DNA of 64,000 nucleotides from Sternotherus odoratus. Taxonomy: Eukaryota > Chordata > Testudines > Kinosternidae. The DNA is taken from contig JAVMKO010000002.1 of the NCBI GenBank assembly GCA_032164245.1, forward strand, positions 56,577,840 to 56,641,839, written 5' to 3'. Below, piece after piece: positions 58,001 to 64,000 of this stretch (the stretch's first letter is position 1; every line of letters begins with the position of its first letter). A model generated the notes under the pieces. It saw nothing but the letters and a program-made list of their open reading frames with translations. It ran no database searches and was not told the DNA's origin. The position numbers were made by a program, and so were the translations under genes.

Positions 58001-60459
58001 ACATTTAACTACTTCGCTGCTCATTTGAGAGGACATAGACTACGTGTTTATTTTCTCACAATCACATGCCTTCTCCTTAGATGCCAAAAGCATCAGCTAT
58101 CACCTATTTAGCTGCCAAAGCTCCACCTTCCTCATGACAGCCATGTTGGTCTGTATCACAGCAGTGGGCAAACTATGGCCTGTGGGCCACATCTGGCCAG
58201 GCCCTTGAGCTCCCAGCCAGGGACCCTGCTGGCCCCTCCCCTGCTGTTCTCCCTCCCCCGAAGCCACGTTACTGTGTGCTCCTGCAGGGCAGCGCGGCAG
58301 CGTGTCTGGCTCCGGCCGGGCCGCACACTGCCAGACATGCTGCTCTGAGAGCAGCATGGTAAGGGGGCCGTGGGGTCTGATAAGGGGCAGAGGAGGTCCT
58401 GGGGGGGCAGTCAGGGGATAGGGAGCAGGGGGTGGTTGGATGGAATGGAGGTTTGGGAGCGGTCAGGGGATGGAGAACAGGGGGGGGGGGGTGTCGATAC
58501 GCATGGGAGTCCCAGGGGATCTGTCAGGGAGCAGGGATGTGGACAGGGGTTGGGGCAGTCAGGACACAGGGATCAGGGAGGATATATATGGGGTGGAGTC
58601 CTGGGGGGAGTGGTTATGGTCGGGGAGGGGTGTCTCGGGGGGAGGGGCGGTCGAGGACAAGGAATGGAAGGGTTGGATGGGTCAGGGATTCTGAGGGGGG
58701 ACGGCCAGGGGGTGGGAAGGGGAGGATGGGATCAGGGGGTCAAGCTGTTTGGGGAGGCCCGGCTTTCCCTACCCAGCCCTCCATACAGTTTTGCAACCGC
58801 ACTGTGGCCCTCGGGCCGGAAAGTTTGCCCATCCCTGCTGTGTCAGCAAAAAGAACAAGGAGTACTTGTGGCACCTTAGAGACCAACTAAATAAATGTAT
58901 TAGTCTCTAAGGTGCCACAAGTACTCCTCGTTCTTTTAGCTTCAGTAGTGTAACTTGTCATCATCAGTACAACCGTTCCTGGGATGTTAAATGTAGAAGC
59001 AAAATAAGCTTATCTAAATAAAAACTTTGCTTGATTTGAAGATACAGTAGATTCTCGATTATCCAGAATTGGATTAACCAGGATGTGGATTAACCAGAAT
59101 GTCAAAAAAAATACACGCAACTCACACGACCGGCTCTGGCTTTGCTGCAGCCCCAAGCACACACACAAAAAAACCCCACCAGGGCACAGGGCAGTCAGTG
59201 AACCAATACCCTTTCTCCCCGGCACAGGATGGATGGTGAATCAACTCACAGTCCCCATATTTCCTATAGATGGTGATTATCCAGGATTTTATTAACCAGA
59301 ATTATTTTTTTCCCTATCATCCTGGATAATCGAGAGTCTACTGTAGCAAGAATTGAGCTCACAGACACCAACAGCAAGTGAAAACAAGACGGTGACTGTT
59401 CACCACTTTCAAACTGATTTGTCGGGTGTTATATAATTCCATGAACAGAACTTCATTTTGTAATGTTTTCACTTCTAATTTAGACGCAATCTTTGTAAAA
59501 TGAGGTATCCTTCTTTTGTAAGTAGCACTACTTTAAATTTGAAGCTCTGTTGTTCTAAATTTGAAGTTATCCAGATGAAACAGATGGGAAAGTTTTGACA
59601 GTGTCATATTAGTAGCCACATGTTGTCTTTTTTTCCAGGTGGCCATGTCTACTTCCTATTCTAGATGCGGACTATGCAGCCGAGAAGATCGTGAGTGCTG
59701 TTCTACGGGAGCAAGTGGTTCTAATAATGCCACGAAGCCTGTACTTTTTATGTTTTCTGAAAAGGTAAAGATGGGATTCTCCTTGTCATGTTTGTGTCTT
59801 TCTTCTGTTAAGTGTGTTATGTTTAGCTGCATGATTACAGACTCTACACATGCCACAGTCCCCTCTGCCCCCCGCCAATTCTGTGACTGCAGAGCTGCAC
59901 AGTCTGAAGGTGCTGCTCACCTCCCTGGACTTTGCAGCTGGACACCACCTTCTGGGGCCTAGTGCTGGTTGAGCTCCCTCCTGTGTGCTGGGAGCCATCC
60001 TTCATTTTGTATAACAGTGAGTGCCCGTGGTGGGGCAGGGCAGGACAGAACAGAGGGAAAGAGGCAGTGAGAAGGAAGAGATGAGATGGGGAGGAGATGG
60101 AGCCAGGGGGAAGGGGTATGGGATGTTCTAAAGGAATGTGTCTATTTAGTGACTTGGATTCCTGAGTTCTAAGCAGGATATTGGGGAAACGCCTCAGTTT
60201 CTCTCTGTACTCTGGGAATACTTGCTATCCCATAAATACATTCTGAAGACTGTTAGTTCTGTACTTTAGAGGCTGTAAGGCTTTGTGTTCTTGGGATTAG
60301 CCACATGGATCACTTCTGTGATTTATAAGACTATGTAAATACTCTGGTGTGTTTTTTTCCTTCAGTATTTTGCCTGTGAAAATGGGCATACTCCTTGGAG
60401 ACTACATTGGGGCCTTCCATTTCATGGACAACTTCAGAGGTCGAGTGAAGAAGGACTGA
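45779..60459 (+). CDS. SDR16C5: SDR16C5-like epidermal retinol dehydrogenase (RDHE2), complete
   Basis: Join 45779-46099, 54213-54344, 55545-55644, 57471-57615, 59639-59764, 60366-60459; 918 nt, 305 residues plus stop, all junctions GT-AG. In order: hydrophobic N-terminal membrane anchor (about residues 3-28) followed by RKK; NAD-binding TGAGSGIG (42-49); acidic Asp67 at the end of beta-2 (WDIN), which favours NAD(H); NNAG (120-123); catalytic Ser near 173 (SIASSAG); YCASK (Tyr186, Lys190); a hydrophobic C-terminal region and a basic tail. Family knowledge: SDR16C5 oxidises all-trans-retinol to retinaldehyde at ER/lipid-droplet membranes, feeding retinoic acid synthesis. The start is the only ATG giving the anchor. 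Adjacent paralogues (SDR16C5/SDR16C6) are normal in vertebrates, so SDR16C6 is the alternative name. Confidence 0.88.
46100..47842. other. Intron 1 of the SDR16C5-like gene, 5' part
   Basis: No exon, RNA gene or clear repeat recognised. Confidence 0.5.
47845..47981. mobile_element. Short palindromic MITE with TA duplication
   Basis: 137 bp bounded by TA (47843-47844, 47982-47983). Ends are ccctgtttccccgaaa and ttttcggggaaacacgg, and an ataagac motif repeats inside in both orientations. Superfamily not assigned. Confidence 0.72.
48055..48365 (+). repeat. Dispersed repeat, copy B
   Basis: Counterpart of 31715-32080 in opposite orientation (tgcaagatttaaatcta, ttgataagtgattccttacc, gtcctaatgtggctgcagaa). 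Contains a G run at 48087-48099. Confidence 0.6.
48370..50945. other. Intron 1 of the SDR16C5-like gene, middle part
   Basis: AT-rich, no coding exon recognised; only short homopolymer runs. Confidence 0.5.
50950..51560. repeat. Dispersed LTR-like repeat, copy B
   Basis: Counterpart of the 6.2-kb repeat (cttcctgaccagggtattt, catctttattcttaaacatt, gtgctagtaagcttaccc). Lies in intron 1 of the SDR16C5-like gene. Confidence 0.5.
51769..52812. mobile_element. Harbinger-type non-autonomous element, 1.04 kb
   Basis: Inverted ends ggccttgtctacagtacaa and ttgtactgtagacaaggtc, flanked by TTA on both sides (51766-51768, 52813-52815). Lies in intron 1 of the SDR16C5-like gene. No transposase. Confidence 0.82.
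52881..53360 (+). mobile_element. Second Penelope-like element, 3' fragment
   Basis: The frame 52881-53180 encodes the end of the GIY-YIG protein ([19 protein letters not shown], then [19 protein letters not shown]). It is followed by a tail with a hammerhead-like motif (53292-53319) and the taaggtgccacaggact end also seen after the first element. RT is absent (5' truncated). It lies in intron 1 of the SDR16C5-like gene. Confidence 0.8.
53291..53330 (+). ncRNA. Hammerhead-ribozyme-like motif in a Penelope tail
   Basis: CCGACGA (consensus CUGANGA with one change) at 53292-53298, a perfect 5-bp stem GTGGG/CCCAC (53300-53304 with 53311-53315), then GAAA at 53316-53319 and a 2-bp stem GC-TCAT-GC. 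Penelope-like elements are known to carry hammerhead motifs. Against activity: the U4-to-C change and one extra A before stem II. Confidence 0.35.
53526..53682. mobile_element. Harbinger-type MITE
   Basis: 157 bp flanked by TAA (53523-53525, 53683-53685), with inverted ends containing gtctacacaaagaaaaact at the left and tttttctttgctgtgttgac at the right. Confidence 0.72.
54213..54344 (+). CDS. SDR16C5: SDR16C5-like exon 2
   Basis: 132 nt (44 codons, phase 0 at both ends), acceptor cgtttag, donor gtaata. It encodes [20 protein letters not shown], then the rest up to LAHFW. NNAG is the SDR structural motif that stabilises the central sheet. Confidence 0.92.
55545..55644 (+). CDS. SDR16C5: SDR16C5-like exon 3
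   Basis: 100 nt, acceptor catag, donor gttagt. It encodes [20 protein letters not shown], then [13 protein letters not shown], which holds the catalytic serine. The last base starts a split Asp codon. Confidence 0.92.
56085..56360. repeat. CpG-rich palindromic repeat
   Basis: Multiple inverted copies of a tttcagcggcattt / tgtccgccgaa type word, for example gaatagaacacttccgcttt against gaagcgttctattcagc. In intron 3 of the SDR16C5-like gene. Frames within are not genes. Confidence 0.6.
57471..57615 (+). CDS. SDR16C5: SDR16C5-like exon 4 (YxxxK exon)
   Basis: 145 nt, acceptor ctctacag, donor gtgagt. It encodes [20 protein letters not shown] and on through [19 protein letters not shown], covering the Tyr/Lys catalytic pair and the start of the substrate-binding loop. 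Confidence 0.92.
58159..58837. mobile_element. Non-autonomous hAT element in intron 4 of the SDR16C5-like gene
   Basis: Inverted ends: cagcagtgggcaaact at the left and agtttgcccatccctg at the right. Target duplication ctgtatca / ctgtgtca (58151-58158, 58838-58845; 7 of 8). GC- and G-run-rich interior without transposase. Confidence 0.8.
58847..58942. repeat. Near-perfect palindrome of Penelope-tail sequence
   Basis: Two arms of about 38 bp (aagaacaaggagtacttgtg on the left, its complement on the right at 58917-58937) separated by about 9 bp. Each arm is the taaggtgccacaagtactcc tail. Confidence 0.8.
59045..59343. mobile_element. Pogo/Tigger-like MITE
   Basis: 299 bp flanked by TA (59043-59044, 59344-59345), with inverted ends cagtagattctcgattatcc and, at the right, ggataatcgagagtctactg. 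TA duplication and the end sequence fit the Tc1/mariner pogo branch. Confidence 0.75.
59639..59764 (+). CDS. SDR16C5: SDR16C5-like exon 5
   Basis: 126 nt, acceptor tttttccag, donor gtaaag. It encodes [20 protein letters not shown], then [21 protein letters not shown]. The matching exon in the upstream paralogue is 11238-11360. Confidence 0.9.
60366..60459 (+). CDS. SDR16C5: SDR16C5-like exon 6 (terminal) and stop
   Basis: Acceptor tccttcag. It encodes [20 protein letters not shown], then [10 protein letters not shown] and TGA. The short Lys/Arg-rich end is typical of the family. The 3' UTR follows, with candidate AATAAA signals at 61045-61050 and 61168-61173. Confidence 0.9.
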
Positions 60460-61190
60460 ACATAAAGAATGAAAATATCCAATACTAGCAGGTCTAAATT
60501 AATGGACCAGTTTAAAGTTTTAAAAATGGCCTGCCTTCTCTATAACTGTGCCTCATACTTTTGTTAGTTAACAATTTTAATCAACAGTTTCCAACACGAG
60601 CTGTCTCGCCTTCATTCCCTGAATAGCTATCCTCATGTGATGCCTGTACTTTATCTAAATGAGTTCTGTTCAGAGTCTCTTATCTTTATTGAAGAGTATG
60701 GGTATCCATTTCACAAACTAATCACAATTGGCACCTATATGGGTATTCTCAGTTAAGAAACAGGGTGTAATGGGCTGGGAAGTTGAATTGACTCTGCATG
60801 CCTTTTAGACAGTCCCCTCCAGAACAATATTGTTGTTAGGGCTGCCTGAGAAAGCTTATCTTTGTCATTGCCTTTACTGTTCAGTTGATGATGGGAAGTA
60901 TTTAACTTTAAATTTTCTGAATTGTTTGACATCTTTTATGAGCACTAAAATTCGCATTCATAAAATTAAGTAAAATGGCAGTTTTACTGAAAATATTTTC
61001 AATAGCTGTGATGTTGATTCACTAATCAAATATGTCTGAAGAGTAATAAACAATTTACTATTAGTGTCCGTGGGAAAGAGTCCAATAGTCAATGATTATA
61101 GATGTATCCCTTCCAGAGAGGGGCTGATAATTGTACATGTTTGTCTAATTACAAATATTAACTTTTAAATAAATGTCCATATTTTTAGTA
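60460..61190 (+). other. SDR16C5: Predicted 3' UTR of the SDR16C5-like gene
   Basis: No further coding sequence. Blocks here (a tgggtatcc region near 60697 and a ccctccagaacaatattg region near 60817) recur after both terminal exons of the upstream paralogue (near 12474 and 12592, and near 13490). Two AATAAA signals are present. Confidence 0.6.
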
Positions 61191-61819
61191 GGACTGAGTC
61201 ATTTATCAAATATCAAAAAGTGAAAATTTAAAGTTATGTCTAAACGCTGTTTTAAAACGAGATACAGAGATGCACTGAATAAGAGTGGCAGTGAAAGAGC
61301 CTTCAGAAATCCTTTCAGATGAGATGACTGGCAACTAAAAGCAAACCACTGGCAATAAATAGTTTAACATGAGTTTCTCTGTTAGAAATTCTTGCAGAGC
61401 GTGGTGGTGGAGGAAGTTAAATTGGATGGACTCATCCTATACCTGTAAAAATCAACAAGGACAAACTATCAGCCAGGCAATAATTTAAAAGTTTTAATAA
61501 CTTATTTGCCCCTGCTCTGCCACTCCTCATTTCTCTCTTACACTACATCTATGTTTGACACATAAGTTTCCCCAGTTGCACAGCCAGGTATCAAGGGCTG
61601 TGCAGGCAGGGAGAGGAGCCCCTCCCCTGGCCTAGCCCAGCCTGGCCCAGCCCGAAGCCCTCTCCCACACTCCGAACTCCTTAGCACCACCACACATCAC
61701 CTCCATATTGGTGCACATAACAAAATTCAATCCACACACGTAAAAAAAATTGGAGGGAACACTGCTGTACACCTCTTGCGGCAGTGTGTAAGGTAAGAGT
61801 GGCTACATTCCACGATGAA

Positions 61820-63030
61820 AAACAGGCTGCGTCCACACTGTTATGCAGCTACATATATCAGTGAAAAGCTCTGCTGCAGGTGGCAGTTGGGAGCACTATA
61901 TTTCTTTGCTGCCTCTCAGCTGCTGGAGCCTTTTCCTGAGGGTAGCATATGGTACATTGGGATACCTACCCATCATGCACCACAGTTTGTGTTGACACAA
62001 GCAATCCTAGTGACTATCTGTGATAACTGAAGGGGGCGGAGAGGGTAGCTCCGTTATGGACACCCAGCCAGTCAATTAGCTGTAAAATCCCTCTTGGCGT
62101 CTGTTCTCTGCTTGCTTTACCTGTAAAGGGTTAACAAGCCCACAGCTAAAAGAAAAGGCATTTTCTGACCAAAAGACCCAATGGGAAGGTAGAACTTGTT
62201 AAAATTGGGAAAGAAATTTTCCCTTTGTCTGTTGTTCTCCGGGCTGGAGGGACACGGAGCAGCAATGCTATAACAGGAATGCTGTGTAAGACTTGAATCA
62301 GGTATGAAAGTTCATCAAATCATATCTAGAATTATTTATTTGAATTATAAGTCCCTCACCCAAATATGTAAGTAAATTAGGAATGTTTAGCTAGATGTGA
62401 TCAGGTTTATTTCTTTATTTGGCTTGTGGATCTCCTTTGTGCTAACCTCAGATGCTTTGGTTTGCTTGTAACCTTTAAGATGAACCCCCCAAGAACGCTA
62501 TTTTGGGTGCTTAATTTTTGAATTGCTCTTCTAAAATCTAGCAAAAGCCTAAATTCCCAGATTTATTTTCTTCCTTTTAGGTTTTTAATAAAATTCAGCT
62601 TTTTAAGAACAGGATTGGATTTGTGGTGTCCTAAGAGGTCTGTGCATGTTGTTGGAGTAGCTGGTAGCAACAGCTAATTTCCTTTGTTTTCTTTCTCAGC
62701 TTTTCCCTGGAGGATACCCCAAAGGGAGGAATTTCCAAGGACTCCTTCCTGGGTTCAAAGGGTTGTTGTTTTTTGCATTTGGGTGGTGGCAGCATTTACC
62801 AAGCCAAGGTCAAAGAAAATCTGTAACCTTGGGAGTTTTATACAAACCTGGAGTGGCAAGTGTTAATTTTTAAAATCCTTGCGGGCCCCCACCTTCTGTA
62901 CTCAAAGCCTTGACAGTATCAAAGCACTAACACAGGCAGCCAAGTGTGCACAAGCAATATACTAACTGTGATGGGTTTATGCCAATGTAACTTGGGTCAA
63001 CAGAAGTTTGTAGTGTACACATGGCCTTAG
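61820..63030. mobile_element. MITE interrupted by a solo-LTR-like insertion
   Basis: Left end aggctgcgtccacact and right end agtgtacacatggcctta are inverted, as in the other tctacact-type MITEs of this window. About 0.9 kb of LTR-like sequence (62019-62915) lies between. Confidence 0.5.
62019..62915 (+). repeat. Probable solo LTR
   Basis: TG...CA bounded 897-bp segment with a candidate 5-bp duplication (ctatc / gtatc, one mismatch). It contains AATAAA at about 62587-62592, expected for R/U5. No second copy or internal region is present. The family was not identified. Confidence 0.45.
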
Positions 63031-64000
63031 CATCATCTACACTTCTCTCCAGATGGGTTATAACAGGCCAACTGCTTTCACTAAAGATTTGTGAGATGTA
63101 ATACAAGTGGCCCCATCTGTATTAATGGTTGAGATTGTAGGTTCTTCATATTTTTCTTACACTGTGGCTTGTCCCTCTTGTTTTTGTGATTTAAAAAGGC
63201 CAAGAAATTAGGACACCTTCATGCTGATATAGAAGGGCCTTATGAAGAACTGGGGCCCCATATGTCTTGCATAGGTACAAAACACCAGAGTTAAGGTTCA
63301 TGATTAAAAATCAAGGAATGTCGATCAGTATGGTTCAAATTTTCAGAGATCAACATTAACACTAATCTCTCCTAGCCCTTCCTTTCTTTAGTTCAGGAGC
63401 AATTATTGGAAAATAGAGCTGTGATCTTAAGAATAAGCAACAATAGTAAAGGAGCCAGAAATTAATTTTAAATTTTTAAGTACACTTTCTTCGGGGGTGA
63501 GAATTCCCAAGGTAGCTCCCAGACCAGAGGGTGTCTTCACAGCCATGTCTAACTTTCTCCAGTTATTTATACTGGAGTTATTGACAGCTCTCACTGGTGC
63601 TGCTAATGTTGACGATTATTACGGTAGAAATCAACTTTTTTTAAATGCTTGGGTTAAACAGTCTTAGTAGTTGGCTAACTGTCTCTTAAATATTATATTT
63701 CCTTTCAAGTGGAGTTCATTGCAGTATGAGCCATCTTCTGACTCTGATTGGGATGTTTCAATTCTTCATGTTACCAGACTGACTTGTTACTGCAGCCATG
63801 CTAATATCAACCTGGCTAAAATTCACTTTGATCACCTCAAATGAAAGGGACCATTCACTTTTTAGAAAACGCTTCTTTTTATGTAAAAAACAGTGTCCAA
63901 TATGGTTTTGTAATGTATTGGGGGGAAATCTTTTGTTTCAGAAACTGGAGGACGTAATCAGGGGGATAACCATTTCAAACCTGATTCTGATTAGCAGGGT
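63031..64000. other. Downstream intergenic sequence
   Basis: AT-rich, no frame with coding character and no recognised repeat. Confidence 0.45.

Noticed and set aside
58370..58890. Gly-rich frames up to 169 codons
   Set aside because: G-run-rich interior of a non-autonomous hAT.

Overview
The window looks like nuclear DNA of a reptile, most likely a turtle. The genes have introns. The repeats are CR1 LINE 3' ends (several subfamilies), a Penelope-like retroelement, a Gmr1-type Gypsy element with a SCAN-like Gag, a gammaretrovirus-like ERV, and many hAT and Harbinger-type non-autonomous elements. The species call is inferred from this repeat spectrum; no diagnostic marker was seen.

Two paralogous genes lie head to tail on the + strand. 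Both are SDR16C-family (epidermal retinol dehydrogenase type) short-chain dehydrogenases. (1) A gene entering from the left edge has its last four coding exons here (2680-2779, 5010-5154, 11238-11360, 12077-12206); its first two exons lie outside. A second, divergent, in-frame copy of its last exon lies 1 kb downstream (13112-13223). (2) A complete SDR16C5-like gene has six coding exons (45779-46099, 54213-54344, 55545-55644, 57471-57615, 59639-59764, 60366-60459), giving 305 residues. A CpG island at about 37.8-38.6 kb contains a good splice donor and is the likely promoter and untranslated first exon of this gene. Exon phases of the two genes agree, and even their 3' UTRs share blocks, so they arose by tandem duplication. 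By family knowledge the products would be membrane-attached NAD(H)-dependent retinol dehydrogenases.

Most of the rest is mobile DNA, often nested. At 18.6-26.4 kb is a very young ERV on the minus strand: its two 470-bp LTRs differ by one base and one 2-bp indel, and it has a 4-bp target duplication. Its gag is split by a hAT transposon with a 492-codon transposase ORF. At 34.2-37.1 kb a Zaphod/ZMYM1-like hAT with a perfect 8-bp target duplication sits inside a Harbinger-type MITE. At 14.1-16.4 kb is a Penelope-like element with inverted terminal repeats, whose tail was later hit by a 1-kb non-autonomous hAT; an inverted copy of the same hAT family lies at 39.5-40.6 kb. At 27.9-30.1 kb is a 3'-truncated Gmr1-like Gypsy element.

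I see no tRNA, rRNA or CRISPR. No wholly new system is evident. The observations most worth checking are the duplicated terminal exon, the Trp-to-stop pattern in a young ERV, the recent hAT insertion in that ERV, and hammerhead-like motifs at the Penelope ends.
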